A stretch of 47,034 nt of DNA from Pseudomonadota bacterium. GTDB taxonomy: Bacteria > Pseudomonadota > Gammaproteobacteria > Xanthomonadales > Marinicellaceae. Positions 13,764 through 23,800 of this stretch are shown in pieces (within the stretch, counting starts at the first letter, position 1; each line of letters opens with the position of its first letter). Location: contig QQUO01000294.1 of NCBI GenBank assembly GCA_008501575.1, forward strand, positions 1 to 47,034, written 5' to 3'. The notes beneath the pieces were generated by a model. It was not told where the DNA came from. It did no database searches and worked only from the letters and a program-made list of their open reading frames with translations. The translations under genes were made by a program, and so were the position numbers.

Positions 13764-14415
13764 TGCCCCATTTGAACTAAAAGATGCCGACAATAAAGGT
13801 AAATTCTTTGGTTATGTATCTGTCTTTGACAATGTTGACCTTGGAAACGATGTTATTGAACAAGGTGCATTCAAAAAGTTTAAGACTACTAAAGATGGAT
13901 ATGTCCGAATGCTTTTTAATCACAACATGGATTTGCTTGCTGGTAAAGCCAAAATCACTCAAGACGAAAAAGGATTGCACGTCGATGGTCAGCTTAATTT
14001 AAAAGTTGGCTATGTTCGGGATAAATACGAATTTATGAAAGACGGAACGCTTGATGGGATGTCAGTCGGCTTTGATATTTTGCCCGGTGGTTCCGAATGG
14101 ATTGAAAAGGACGATGAATATATCCGCATCATTAAAGCCGCCGAACTATGGGAGGGTTCTATTGTTCCGTTTGGAATGAACCCGGAAGCCACCATCGAAA
14201 CGGTCAAAACATACAATTTACAAGACATTCGAGAACTTGAGCATATAGCCAAGAAAAACGGATGTTCTAAATCTGAAGCGGTGGCCATAGCGTCACTATT
14301 CAAAAAACACTTGAGTGATTCAGGTGCATTTAACCCTCATGGTGATCATGGGGTACCTGATAACGCGATGTTATCAGACCTTAAATCATTTATTAATCAA
14401 CACATGAGGAATTAA
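13753..14415 (+). CDS. prohead maturation protease (S78 family)
   Basis: 220 residues. Cleaves the capsid N-terminal scaffold arm. Catalytic His is in MLFNHN (H57) and Ser in LDGMSVGFDI (S104); the TLEGSIVPFGMNPEA-like segment (here WEGSIVPFGMNPEA) is also typical. ATG 13753 has AGGTGA six bases upstream; a GTG three codons earlier is less likely. The C-terminal ~60 residues look like an added disordered tail. Confidence 0.92.
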   Translation: MRINAPFELKDADNKGKFFGYVSVFDNVDLGNDVIEQGAFKKFKTTKDGYVRMLFNHNMDLLAGKAKITQDEKGLHVDGQLNLKVGYVRDKYEFMKDGTLDGMSVGFDILPGGSEWIEKDDEYIRIIKAAELWEGSIVPFGMNPEATIETVKTYNLQDIRELEHIAKKNGCSKSEAVAIASLFKKHLSDSGAFNPHGDHGVPDNAMLSDLKSFINQHMRN

Positions 14416-14417
14416 TT

Positions 14418-15638
14418 ATGTCAGACGGTATTCAAGAAATTAAAGACGCCCTTTCTCAGGGCTTAAAAGACATCAAAGAGAAACAAGGCTCTTTGGAAGT
14501 TAAATACAAAGAGATTGACGACCACGTTAAAACCATCGAATCTGAAATCGAATCTAAAGGCAAAGAATCAGAAGATGCCAAAGGCCATTTTCAGAAATTG
14601 GTAGCCCAGGTTTCAGAGGTTGAAAAATCTTTGGATGACTTAATCGAAAAACACAGCACCCGCGATAAAGCGGCCAGCGTGTCTAAATCAATCGGTCAAT
14701 TCGCCGCTGAATGTGAGAAGTTAAGCGAATATTCAGGCGGTAATATGACCTTGACTAAGCAGAATATGTCTTTATTTAAGAAAGACATCACAAATGCTTC
14801 AGGTTCTGGCGCTGATTTGATTGTTCCGGATTACCGACCAACGGTTGACGGAAAAAGACTTCCTGTCTCGATTCGCGACCTTTTGACTGTTGTTAGCACA
14901 AGTTCAGAAACCATTGTATTTGCACGAGAAAGTTCATTTACGAACAATGCCGGTCCACAAGGTACTGGTTCAAATGCTGGCGTTCAAGGACAACCAAAAC
15001 CTAAGTCAGACATGACATGGGAAAAAGTGACCGTACCTGTCGAGCTAATATCTCATTGGTTTGCCGCTTCACGTCAGATTTTGAATGATGTCAATGGTTT
15101 GCGTGACAAAATCAACACGACAGGTTTATACGGCGTCCGATTTAAAGAAGATGCGCAATTGCTTAAAGGTGATGGCACTTCTGGAAACCTGTCGGGCTTG
15201 ATTACCAATGCCACCGCATATGATACTGGTTTGAATGTTTCCGGCGATACTTCAATTGATAAAATCCGCCGTGCAATTTATCAAGCCGGATTATCAGGCA
15301 TGCCGGCGACCGGTGTTGTGTTAAATCCTGAAGATTGGATGAACATCGAGCTGACCAAAACAGACGACAATGCATATTTGTTTGCTAACCCAATGAATCA
15401 GACTGAAACACGTCTTTGGGGTCGTCGAGTAGTTGAATCTTATAATCAAGATTCTGGTGACTTCTTAGTTGGTTCATTTGCATTGGCCGCAACTCTTTAC
15501 GACCGAGAGCAAGCTACTGTCCGAATCTCTGAATCACATGGTGACTTTTTCATTGAAAACATGATTGCCATTTTGATTGAAGAGCGATTGGCGTTAGCTG
15601 TTGAACGTGAAGATGCGTTTATCGAAGGTAGTCTGTAA
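14418..15638 (+). CDS. major capsid protein (HK97 fold)
   Basis: 406 residues. Residues ~1-100 are a charged coiled coil (IKDALSQGLKDIKEKQGSLE and on), the delta domain that acts as internal scaffold and is removed by the protease. The remaining ~300 residues hold the HK97 fold (VVSTSSETIVFARESSF, VPVELISHWFAASRQIL, LLKGDGTSGNLSGL). GAGG lies eight bases before the ATG. Followed by a strong terminator. Confidence 0.93.
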   Translation: MSDGIQEIKDALSQGLKDIKEKQGSLEVKYKEIDDHVKTIESEIESKGKESEDAKGHFQKLVAQVSEVEKSLDDLIEKHSTRDKAASVSKSIGQFAAECEKLSEYSGGNMTLTKQNMSLFKKDITNASGSGADLIVPDYRPTVDGKRLPVSIRDLLTVVSTSSETIVFARESSFTNNAGPQGTGSNAGVQGQPKPKSDMTWEKVTVPVELISHWFAASRQILNDVNGLRDKINTTGLYGVRFKEDAQLLKGDGTSGNLSGLITNATAYDTGLNVSGDTSIDKIRRAIYQAGLSGMPATGVVLNPEDWMNIELTKTDDNAYLFANPMNQTETRLWGRRVVESYNQDSGDFLVGSFALAATLYDREQATVRISESHGDFFIENMIAILIEERLALAVEREDAFIEGSL

Positions 15639-15650
15639 CCTTTAAACCTA

Positions 15651-15678
15651 AAAAGGGGCTTTAATTAGCCCCTTTTTT
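15651..15678 (+). terminator. intrinsic terminator after the capsid gene
   Basis: AAAAGGGGCT, loop TTAATT, AGCCCCTTTT, then more T: a 10-bp perfect stem with U tract. It would lower transcription of downstream head-tail genes relative to capsid. Confidence 0.85.
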
Positions 15679-15691
15679 ATTGGAGTTAATT

Positions 15692-15880
15692 ATGAAAGCA
15701 AATAAACCATTTATTGATTCGCACGGCAATGAAATTAAACGTGGTGACACGCTAAAAGAGTCCGATTACCGAAAAGAGGTGGTCTCAAAATATGAGAAGT
15801 TAGGGCTTGTTACAAAACAGGCAAAAAGCCCTGAAAACAAACAAGCCAAACCAAAATCGAATAAAGGTAAGAAAAAATGA
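15692..15880 (+). CDS. small hypothetical protein after capsid
   Basis: 62 residues, NKPFIDSHGNEIKRGDTL then a Lys-rich tail ending KSNKGKKK. GGAG lies upstream of ATG 15692. Positionally like small HK97-type phage genes between capsid and connector. ATGA overlap with the next gene. Confidence 0.65.
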   Translation: MKANKPFIDSHGNEIKRGDTLKESDYRKEVVSKYEKLGLVTKQAKSPENKQAKPKSNKGKKK

Positions 15881-16035
15881 AAGCACTAAAACGATTTAGC
15901 GTGGGTAAATTCCACGCTCGTGTAGGCGACCCTATTAACCAAAGCGATTTGCCTAAATCAGTGATTCGACGCCTGATTAAATCAGGGCATATAACCGCGC
16001 CTGAAAAGAAAGAAGAGCCAAAATCTAAAAAATGA
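15877..16035 (+). CDS. 52-residue hypothetical protein
   Basis: Small basic protein, MKALKRFSVGKFHARVGDPI then INQSDLPKSVIRRLIKSGHI and a Lys/Glu-rich tail. ATG overlaps the stop before it and TGA overlaps the connector start, so it fills a gap exactly and is very probably real. It resembles the preceding gene in size and Lys-rich tail. Function unknown. Confidence 0.6.
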   Translation: MKALKRFSVGKFHARVGDPINQSDLPKSVIRRLIKSGHITAPEKKEEPKSKK

Positions 16036-16574
16036 ACGTCATTGAGCGCCTGGGCGACCAGATAGTCACATTAGCCGAAGCAAAGGCAAACAGCCGTGTC
16101 ACATCGACTGCTGAAGATACTTTGTTTCAGCATTGGATTGATGTTGCGCACGACGATGTTGAAGGTGATGCAGGATTAGTCTTACAGCGCGCCAAATGCA
16201 CTCAGGTTGATCGCGAGTGTGAGTATATCGACCTATCGGCCCCGGTACGCGGAATTGTTAGCGTAAAAGACGGCTCAGGTGATGATGTTGATTATGAGAT
16301 AGTAGAGACATCGAAATATGGCGCAAGATTGACATTCACAAAGCAATCACAAGTCAAAGTGACCTATATTGCCGGCTTTGGCGAATATATAGTCACTGGA
16401 GCCGAAACAGCGGTTAATGAGGGTGATATTGCGCCTTATCCACTTGCTAAAGCGGCCGTATTGGTCCTGACAAATCATTATTACGAAAACAGGGGTGTCG
16501 TGACTGACTTTAGCACTTACCCGGTGCCGGTCGGGTTTGACCGCATTATTCAATTGATAACCAAGTACAGATAA
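16032..16574 (+). CDS. head-tail connector protein (gp6/gp8-like)
   Basis: 180 residues. LAEAKANSRVTSTAEDTLFQ, a middle domain with YIDLSAPVRGIVSVKD, and LAKAAVLVLTNHYYENRG match phage connector adaptors that dock beneath the portal. Position after capsid agrees. TAATG overlap with the methyltransferase. Confidence 0.85.
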   Translation: MNVIERLGDQIVTLAEAKANSRVTSTAEDTLFQHWIDVAHDDVEGDAGLVLQRAKCTQVDRECEYIDLSAPVRGIVSVKDGSGDDVDYEIVETSKYGARLTFTKQSQVKVTYIAGFGEYIVTGAETAVNEGDIAPYPLAKAAVLVLTNHYYENRGVVTDFSTYPVPVGFDRIIQLITKYR

Positions 16575-17053
16575 TGCACGTTACAGCCTTTGAGAACGCG
16601 AAAAAGTTCGCTCATAAGTACAACGCCACGGATAAAAAGGTTCTGGACGTCGGTTCATACGACGTAAATGGAACCCTAAAACCATTATTCCGTGACTATA
16701 CCGGCATGGACATCGAAAAGGGCCCTAACGTGGATGTGGTGGCTAAATTAGGTCAGCCATTTCCGTTTGATGACCAGTCGGTCGATGTGATTGTGTCATC
16801 ATCATGCCTTGAGCATGACCCGTCATTCTGGGTCACTGTAAAAGAAATGATGCGCGTGGCCGGTGAACTGATTTACATAAACGTGCCATCAGCGCAGTTT
16901 TACCACGCTTATCCGATTGACTGCTGGCGGTTTTTGGCTGATTCGATGGCCGCACTGGCTGAATTATCTGATGATTGGGAATTGGTCGAAACATACATCG
17001 ACGACCGAGATCCTTGGTGCGATTGCGTAGGGATTTTTAAGCGTGTCAAATAA
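16574..17053 (+). CDS. SAM-dependent methyltransferase (cargo)
   Basis: 159-residue class I Rossmann methyltransferase. Motif I is KVLDVGSYDVNG, motif II the acidic end YTGMDIEKG, and a VIVSSSCLEHDPSF segment corresponds to motif IV. Small molecules, sugars or protein may be the substrate; the DNA-methyltransferase NPPY motif is absent. Lies between connector and head-closure genes together with two sugar-transfer-like genes, an unusual insertion into an otherwise invariant module. Confidence 0.8.
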   Translation: MHVTAFENAKKFAHKYNATDKKVLDVGSYDVNGTLKPLFRDYTGMDIEKGPNVDVVAKLGQPFPFDDQSVDVIVSSSCLEHDPSFWVTVKEMMRVAGELIYINVPSAQFYHAYPIDCWRFLADSMAALAELSDDWELVETYIDDRDPWCDCVGIFKRVK

Positions 17054-17690
17054 AATAATCACGCCCACCGGTGGTCGGCCGGAAGCCATAGCCAATTTAA
17101 ACGATTATTTGACCCGTCAGACATTTCAGGACTTTGAATGGATTATCCTGGATGACGTCGAGCCACACGGCCACGCTCCGAGCCGATGCGACCACTACAT
17201 CGTCGCTGATTGGGTCTGGAACGGTGAAAACACACAATCTAAGGCCGTGGCCAGGCTATTACAAGAAGTCATCGACAGTGACAAGGTGCTGATTTGTGAA
17301 GATGACGACTGGTACAGCCCACACTATGTTGAAAAAATGATTAAAGCATTGAATAATGCTGATATCGTTGGTGAGAAAAATGCCATTTATTACAACGTCA
17401 ACAATTACACATACAGGCACTGCGGAAATACAAAGCATGCAAGCTTATGCTCGACAGGTGTTACAAAGACAGGCATAGAGAGATTACGAAAATCAACTAA
17501 CAACAAATGGATTGACATGGAATTGTGGAAGTCTGGCGGTCAATTATTAAGCACACGGGACAGTTTAGGGATAAAAGGAATGCCAGGTCGTGTTGGTATT
17601 GGTGTTGGTCATGACATGGTGGCAACACCAGACCCTAACCATGAATTTTTAAAGTCAATTATTGGTGATGACGCCCGGCGTTATGTTTGA
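17043..17690 (+). CDS. family-2-type glycosyltransferase (cargo)
   Basis: 215 residues, GT-A fold. Nucleotide-sugar site IITPTGGRPEAIANLNDYL then FEWIILDD, and a metal-binding DxD motif as EDDDWYSPHYVEKM near residue 90. Start GTG 17043 overlaps the methyltransferase by 11 bp. Could decorate a virion protein or alter the host surface. Soluble, no membrane segment. Confidence 0.82.
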   Translation: MSNKIITPTGGRPEAIANLNDYLTRQTFQDFEWIILDDVEPHGHAPSRCDHYIVADWVWNGENTQSKAVARLLQEVIDSDKVLICEDDDWYSPHYVEKMIKALNNADIVGEKNAIYYNVNNYTYRHCGNTKHASLCSTGVTKTGIERLRKSTNNKWIDMELWKSGGQLLSTRDSLGIKGMPGRVGIGVGHDMVATPDPNHEFLKSIIGDDARRYV

Positions 17691-17692
17691 TT

Positions 17693-18229
17693 ATGTCAAC
17701 GTTTATTATTTGCGCATCCGGTCAATCGCTGACACAAGACGACGTCGATTACTGCCGCGGCAAAGGTACGGTCATCGTCACTAATAATACCTATGAGTTG
17801 GCACCATGGGCTGATGTTCTATGGGGTTGCGATGAGGTATGGTGGGAAAAATACCCGGAAGCCATGGACTTTAAAGGCCGTAAAATATCAGTCCAATATT
17901 CCGAAGTCGAACAGATACAGACCCTTGACCGCCCCGGACTTGGATTAGAACAGGTACACACCGGCGGGAACGGTGGTTATCAGGCGATAAACTGGGCTTA
18001 TTTGCAAGGTGCGACAAAGATTGTCATGCTTGGCTTTGATATGCATGGAACGCACTGGCACGGAAAACACAAAAGAGGATTGGGTAATGTACACAATTTC
18101 AAAGCATGGATTCCAGCCTTTGGCCGATTGGCAAAAGATTTAGAAAGACAAGGTGTCGATGTGATTAACTGCACCCCGGGCACCGCCTTACACTGCTTTA
18201 AAAAACAGGACTTACGAGAAACGATATGA
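17693..18229 (+). CDS. DUF115/sialyltransferase-like Rossmann protein (cargo)
   Basis: 178 residues. IICASGQSL is like the GNGPSL nucleotide-binding start of DUF115 and family-42 transferases; VIVTNNTYELAPWADVLWG and GGYQAINWAYLQGATKIVML, then GFDMHG, strengthen the comparison. Likely acts with the neighbouring glycosyl- and methyltransferase. ATG 17693 follows the previous stop by two bases; no clear ribosome site, so coupling is likely. Confidence 0.6.
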   Translation: MSTFIICASGQSLTQDDVDYCRGKGTVIVTNNTYELAPWADVLWGCDEVWWEKYPEAMDFKGRKISVQYSEVEQIQTLDRPGLGLEQVHTGGNGGYQAINWAYLQGATKIVMLGFDMHGTHWHGKHKRGLGNVHNFKAWIPAFGRLAKDLERQGVDVINCTPGTALHCFKKQDLRETI

Positions 18230-18474
18230 TTAAAATTATAGGCAAAGCAAATTACGGACATCCTGTTTTATCAAAGGACATCAAGTTCTTATCTGATGAC
18301 GGCAAAAAAATAAAAAACATATATAAATGCGAAATATCAATTGACCCGGGCGACATAGCCAGAGCGACACTGACTATTGGCGTTGAAGACCTGAATCTTG
18401 AATGTGATGAAACCATGATTTATACCGATGGCAAAGGGAATAGATTTAAAAAATTAACGCCAAAAGAAAAATGA
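18226..18474 (+). CDS. small hypothetical protein
   Basis: 82 residues, beta-rich pattern with alternating hydrophobics (CEISIDPGDIARATLTIGVE). ATGA overlap on both sides. It may belong to the cargo set or to the head module. No family recognised. Confidence 0.6.
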   Translation: MIKIIGKANYGHPVLSKDIKFLSDDGKKIKNIYKCEISIDPGDIARATLTIGVEDLNLECDETMIYTDGKGNRFKKLTPKEK

Positions 18475-18776
18475 ACGCCGGAAAACTCGATAAACTGATT
18501 AAAATAATGCGTCCAAGTAGCGACACTGATTCATACGGCGCACCCGACCCGACATTGACTGAGATTGCCGAAGTTTGGGCGCAAAGGGTCAACAAATCAG
18601 CCAAAGAATCCCAGACAGGCGCAGATTACCAGATAGACCACAAATTATGGCGCATGTGGCCAACAGACATTACCCATAACGATGAAATACACTTTGATGG
18701 GATTGTCTATCGTGTCAATTCGGTTGTGGCCGATACAAACGATCACATCATGGTAAAAACAACGGCGGCACTATGA
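18471..18776 (+). CDS. head-tail adaptor / head closure protein
   Basis: 101 residues matching the phage head-tail joining family: N-terminal AGKLDKLIKIMRPSSDTDSY, then EIAEVWAQRVN and a C-terminal GIVYRVNSVVAD strand. Closes the portal channel before tail attachment. Overlaps neighbours by 4 bp each side. Confidence 0.88.
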   Translation: MNAGKLDKLIKIMRPSSDTDSYGAPDPTLTEIAEVWAQRVNKSAKESQTGADYQIDHKLWRMWPTDITHNDEIHFDGIVYRVNSVVADTNDHIMVKTTAAL

Positions 18777-19297
18777 CGGTTAAGCGAGATGAAGTTCAAA
18801 TTCACGGACTGGAAGAGCTAACAAGAACTTTAAAGGCGCTGCCGAATGAGTTAACCGCATCGAGCCGAGGTGGAATATTGGCGTTGGCACTGCGAGACAT
18901 CGCGAACATGGTTAAAAAGGATATTATCGCAGATGCGCCGGTCGGAACCGGTGAGGAATATGTCAGCTTTAAAGGCCAAAAAATTAAAGTCGAACACGGC
19001 CGATTAAAACGAGCCGTCAGGGTCAGACGTGATAAAAACCCGCATCTCGTCGGCATGACTGAAAACATCCAGATAAAAATGTACAAAGGGCGCTCAAGAC
19101 TGGATAAAAACGCCGCCTGGTTTTGGTTTATGGTCAATTTTGGAACTGAAAAACAGGCACCACAACCATTTTTTACCGGCGCATTCGATAAGAACCAAAC
19201 GCAAATGATACCGACTTTTGAAAAGGGCATGGATAAGCGCCTTAAAACCGCGATCAGAAAAGCGAAAAAACACGGCTTCGAGTTGAACTATGAATGA
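18773..19297 (+). CDS. HK97-gp10-type tail component
   Basis: 174 residues. IHGLEELTRTLKALPNEL, LRDIANMVKKDIIADAPVGT, and AWFWFMVNFGTEKQAPQPFF are the typical segments of the HK97 gp10 family that links head adaptor and tail terminator. ATG 18773 overlaps the adaptor stop. Confidence 0.9.
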   Translation: MTVKRDEVQIHGLEELTRTLKALPNELTASSRGGILALALRDIANMVKKDIIADAPVGTGEEYVSFKGQKIKVEHGRLKRAVRVRRDKNPHLVGMTENIQIKMYKGRSRLDKNAAWFWFMVNFGTEKQAPQPFFTGAFDKNQTQMIPTFEKGMDKRLKTAIRKAKKHGFELNYE

Positions 19298-19634
19298 AAT
19301 ACAGGTGCGCGATAAGTTGATAGCTGATGGCGTGGCCGGTGGTCGCATTTACCGAACCCTTGCACCTGATAATGTGCAATATCCTTATGTGCGATTCACT
19401 GTACAAAAAACACCGCTTGTTCAAGACATGATATCTAACGATGGATGGCGAAATACATTCATGTTTCAGATTTATGGTTCTACATTTGAACAAGCGAAAT
19501 TAGCACAAATCGAATTACAGCAGTCGATGAAACTAATCGGCCGCGAAATAACATACACAGATGACGAATATCCCGACCCTGAAACAGGGTCTTACAGAAT
19601 TATCAATGATTGGTTTGTGAATGAACTGAATTAA
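19290..19634 (+). CDS. tail completion protein (DUF3168-like)
   Basis: 114 residues; RIYRTLAPDNVQYPYVRFTV and FMFQIYGSTFEQAKLAQIEL fit the gp17/DUF3168 tail terminator family. Follows gp10-like gene with an 8-bp overlap and is followed by a terminator. Confidence 0.82.
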   Translation: MNEIQVRDKLIADGVAGGRIYRTLAPDNVQYPYVRFTVQKTPLVQDMISNDGWRNTFMFQIYGSTFEQAKLAQIELQQSMKLIGREITYTDDEYPDPETGSYRIINDWFVNELN

Positions 19635-19657
19635 CAATCATTCACAAGTTTTTATAG

Positions 19658-19679
19658 CCCGCATAAAGCGGGTTTTTTT
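19658..19679 (+). terminator. intrinsic terminator before the tail tube gene
   Basis: CCCGC-ATAAA-GCGGG hairpin followed by seven T. Confidence 0.82.
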
Positions 19680-19721
19680 ATGCCCGCAATTCGTGGGCTT
19701 ATTTTTAGAAAGGTGAAAAAA

Positions 19722-20156
19722 ATGGCTAACGAACTTGGCACAATTGGCAATCAATTACAGGTCGGAGACGGCGCAAGCCCAGAAGTGTTCACTATCATCG
19801 GTGGAACCCAAGGCGTTCCGTCTGTTGGCGGTGGCTCCGGAGAACAAATCGACATCACATCGATGGAAGATTTGCAGCGGGTATATCTCAAAGGATATAA
19901 AACCCCTCCCAACTTAACCGTGACCATTAACATACGTAAAGGCGACACAGAGCAGGCGCAGCTCGAAGCTGATGACGCATCTGCATCAAAGGTAGTGCGC
20001 AACTACCGTGTAACAGAGCCTAATGGCACTGACGTCATTATGTCCTTTGCGGCATATGTTAATAACTTCAGTGTATCCAGCACAGCAGGTGATGCGGTAC
20101 GCGGTGAAGTTGAATTTATCCTTGAAGGTCGTCCGACTTTCGATTGTTTGGCATAA
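19722..20156 (+). CDS. major tail tube protein
   Basis: 144 residues. GNQLQVGDGASPEVFTIIGG, QIDITSMEDLQRVYLKG and a C-terminal VRGEVEFILEGRPTF are typical of small tail-tube proteins of this phage class (phage tail protein with a beta-barrel core). AAAGGTG lies upstream of ATG 19722; a longer frame from 19680 begins in the terminator. Immediately precedes the G/T chaperone genes, as expected. Confidence 0.87.
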   Translation: MANELGTIGNQLQVGDGASPEVFTIIGGTQGVPSVGGGSGEQIDITSMEDLQRVYLKGYKTPPNLTVTINIRKGDTEQAQLEADDASASKVVRNYRVTEPNGTDVIMSFAAYVNNFSVSSTAGDAVRGEVEFILEGRPTFDCLA

Positions 20157-20166
20157 GGAGATATCT

Positions 20167-20532
20167 ATGACAAACCACATTAACTCACTTGATGACCTGT
20201 TGCAGATTGATGACCGAGAGGTGATTGAGTTTGAAGTACCGGCTTGGAACAGCAAGTCGGTATATCTCAAGCCATTGTCATCTGAAGAGGCTGAAACTGT
20301 CAGCGTTGATTTTTCCGGCATTTCAGAAGATAAATCGAAAATGGTTGGAATGCGCACTGGATTAGTCCGTAAATGTCTCGTTGATTCGGCCGGTAACTTG
20401 CTTATTAAGACAAACGAGCAAGCAAAACAGCTTGGCGATAAATCCAGCGCCGCACTTAAACAAATCTTTGATAAGTGCATGGACATGAACGGCTTTAACG
20501 TCAAAGTTGAGGACGCTGAAAAAAACTCATAG
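20167..20532 (+). CDS. tail assembly chaperone G
   Basis: 121-residue chaperone that coats the tape measure protein during tail assembly. Conserved start region DREVIEFEVPAWNSKSVYLK. AAGGAG is well placed before ATG 20167. Its last codons GAA AAA AAC contain the slippery heptamer A AAA AAC (20520-20526), six bases before the TAG, so a fraction of ribosomes shift to -1 and make the longer G-T product. Confidence 0.9.
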   Translation: MTNHINSLDDLLQIDDREVIEFEVPAWNSKSVYLKPLSSEEAETVSVDFSGISEDKSKMVGMRTGLVRKCLVDSAGNLLIKTNEQAKQLGDKSSAALKQIFDKCMDMNGFNVKVEDAEKNS

Positions 20533-20855
20533 AGAACCCCACGGAGTACCTGTGGCATGAATTGGCGCTCCGTTTGGGTTCGACTATTCGCGACCTGAAA
20601 AAACGAATGTCGCACCGGGAATTTGTGTCCTGGTGCGCATTTAATAAATTATCGCCTGTTGGTGATATCCGCCATGATTATTACATGGCACAAATCGCCG
20701 CAGAATTCCGCAGAACAATCGTTAAAGAACCTGAAAAATTAAAAATCAATGATTTCATGTTCTTTGAGCGCATGACAAAAGAAAAACTCAAGTTTAAGAA
20801 CCTGTCACCCGGCGCTAAAGAATTTATTGCACCCCTATTGGATAAATATAACTAA
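20167..20855 (+). CDS. G-T fusion chaperone made by -1 ribosomal frameshift
   Basis: Zero-frame codons run to A AAA AAC at 20520-20526, then reading continues at CTC (20526) in the -1 frame: LIENPTEYLWHELALRLGST and on to TAA 20853-20855, about 229 residues in total. The added domain has the LRLGSTIRDLKKRMSHREFV pattern of DUF4035-type T domains. It bridges tube subunits and tape measure. The stop overlaps the tape measure ATG (TAATG). The frameshift is inferred from the heptamer and frame continuity, both seen directly. Confidence 0.88.
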
Positions 20856-23800
20856 TGTCTGTACGAGCACTCACCCTTGACTTTGGCGTTAATCTCGCCG
20901 GCTTCACGTCCGATATGGACAGAGCCGCGCGCATCGCTAAACAAAGAAGCGAAAAGATAAAGCGCCAGATTGAGGGTGCCTTAAAAGTCGTTGCCAGTGG
21001 TGCTGTGGCCGCCGGTGCCGGCCTTGGTGCATTGACAAAGCAATACGCGAACACCGCAGACAGTATCCAGAAAATGTCACAAAGACTTGGTATATCTACC
21101 GAGTTCCTTTCCCAAATGCGACTTGGCCTTGGCCTGACCGATAACACCCTGGACGGTTTCAGCACATCAGTGTCGAAAATGTCCAAAACCATTAACGACG
21201 GCGTGAACGGTTTAAGCACGGCGACCCGGGCATTTGACGCCCTTGGAATTACCCTGGACCAGCTTAAATCACTTGATACAGAACAGCAGTTTTTATTAAT
21301 CGCAGACCGGTTATCTAAAGTAGAAGATCAGTCGGTTAAAACTGGCGCGGCCATGGACATATTTGGGCGTTCCGGAACAAAGCTGATTACTCTTTTTGAT
21401 GAGGGCGCGGAAGGGATAAAAGCCTACAACAAACAAGCTGATTCATTTGGCAAGACAATCTCACAAGATTCAGCTGATGCCGCCGCAAAATTCAATGACC
21501 AATTAACTGTGCTGAATGCCCGTGTAACAGGGCTCAAAGAATCGATTGGACGTGACTTATTGCCGGTGTTCAGCCAGATGATTACCAACTTTAACGATGG
21601 CGGTATATCAAATGCAGCTGGCAAATTTGAAACTATAAATACAACTGTCATTGGCGTTTATAAGTCTGCTTTATATCTCAATGGCGCATTTGCTGCCGTT
21701 GGTAAAACAGTTGGAACTCTAACTGGAATGGTCGTTGAGTCTTTTAAGATTATGGCCGGTTATGTTGATGTTTTTGTTGACCGCTTAAAATTGGGCGCAG
21801 TCACAATTGGTGAAATTTTCACAAAAGACATACAGGAAAAAGCAAACAAGATAGGTGCTGGTTGGATGGTTCCAGAATCATTTAAGGAGTTAACAGAATC
21901 AGCAGAAGAATTAAGTCAAAAAATAACTGAAAACGAAGAAAAGCTACTTAGGTCAAGAGAAAACCTCGCCAACAACATTGCAAGTGACAAAACATTCAGC
22001 GAAATAGATGGTATTTACAAGAACATCGAAAGCAATATACAAAAAGTTGAAAAAGCCGCAAAGGATGCAAAAAAACCAATTGAAGATGGAATAACTAAAC
22101 CATCGGAAAAAGCCGCAACAGCCATGGCCGGCTTAGGCAAATCAGCCGAAGAAACAGAAAAAGCCATGCAAAAACTGGTCGATGATGCGTTTAACGAAGC
22201 AAACGAACTATTAAACGACTTCACCGGCATTGTTCAATCCCTCGAAACACCGATGGAAACGCTGAACCGCACCACAGATGAGCAGGTTCAAATCATTGGT
22301 CGCTATATTCTCGCTAACCAGGGCAATGAAAAAGCCATTAATGACGCACTGGAAGCTCTTAAACGCCTCGATGCACAATACAAAGACAGCGAAGCCGAGA
22401 TTAAAGCGGCGGCCGATGCAACGGATGAATTCAGGGTCGCACTTGAACAATTAGGCGTACCGTCTCATGTATTGCAACAGTTGCAACAAGTTGCCGCCTT
22501 AATGGGTTCAATTACCGGTTCGGGTGGATTTAGCGGAATATTTACAGGTGACTTTGCATCGTCATTAACCGGAATATTTGACGAGTTGCCTAAAATATTA
22601 CAACAAGCGATTGAAAAAGCGGACATTGAAGTTAGTCCAAGCAGTGATTTTACACGCATGTTTGAGGGCTTATTTGCAGGTGGGCAGGAATCATTCAGAA
22701 GTGCGGCCGACATGGCATCTTTGGCGCAATTTGCATTTGACGCTTGGAATCGAACAGAGGGTCAGGATGACGCGGGAAGAGTCGCAAGCACCGCCGCTGA
22801 TTTAGCCGCCACAGGGGCGTTTGGCCCCATAGCCCAAGCAATCGGGCAGATTGCTCAATCACTTAATGCGATAACAGGTGGTCGATTATTTGGCACGGCG
22901 TACGAGTTGACAGGTAGTGGCTTTAGCGGTGGTGTTGGTTTAGGTGGTGTTTCAGGTTCGCAATACACCGAATCACAGCGCGAACGTTCATTTTTCCGTG
23001 GCACACAAACCAGAATTGATACAAGCGAACTTGATGCTCAAATTCGTGAAGTATTGCAAAAAATACAAGATGCCGCTGAACAAATCGCAGAAGCATCAGC
23101 GCAGGCATTGGGTGTGGACGTGCCGAACCTGGTCAGCGGAAGCATAGAACAAGAATTTGATGCCGATGGCAATCTGGTTAGTTCAATCAGCACTGTTCTT
23201 GGTCGCACATTCAATGAAGGCATTGAAGAATTTGGGATGCGTGTCAGTGCCGAGAACATAATTGCGTCATTAAATCAGGCGTTTGACCCGATTATTGTTC
23301 AATATGACCAGGTCGTTCAATTATTCGATGATTATGGCCGTGCCATCGGTTCATTTACTCAAACCGCTAACGCGCTTGTGAACGAAGCTGATTACATCGC
23401 TAACCGGTGGCGCATGGATGCTGAATTATTCCTTGACGGTGCTCAAATGTTACTTGCGGCCGGAACTGACATTGTTAATGGCGTTGGCTTATTCGACACG
23501 CTAACAGAAGTCGCCGACAGCATCGAATCGATGAAAAAACCAAGCGAAACACTGCTTGATGCGTACAGTCGCATATCAGAAGCCACAAGTCAGCTTACTG
23601 ATGCGCTTGATATCATGGATATTTCGCTTGATACATCGCGCATGGCATTTGTTCAATTTGCCGCTGACATATCCGAAGCCGCGGGCGGTGTTGAGCGGTC
23701 ACAAGCACTGTGGCAAGCCTACTTTGACACATTCTATTCAGCCGAGGAACTGGCACAAAACGCGCTTGATAATGCAGTAACAAACCGTGACAGCGAATTA

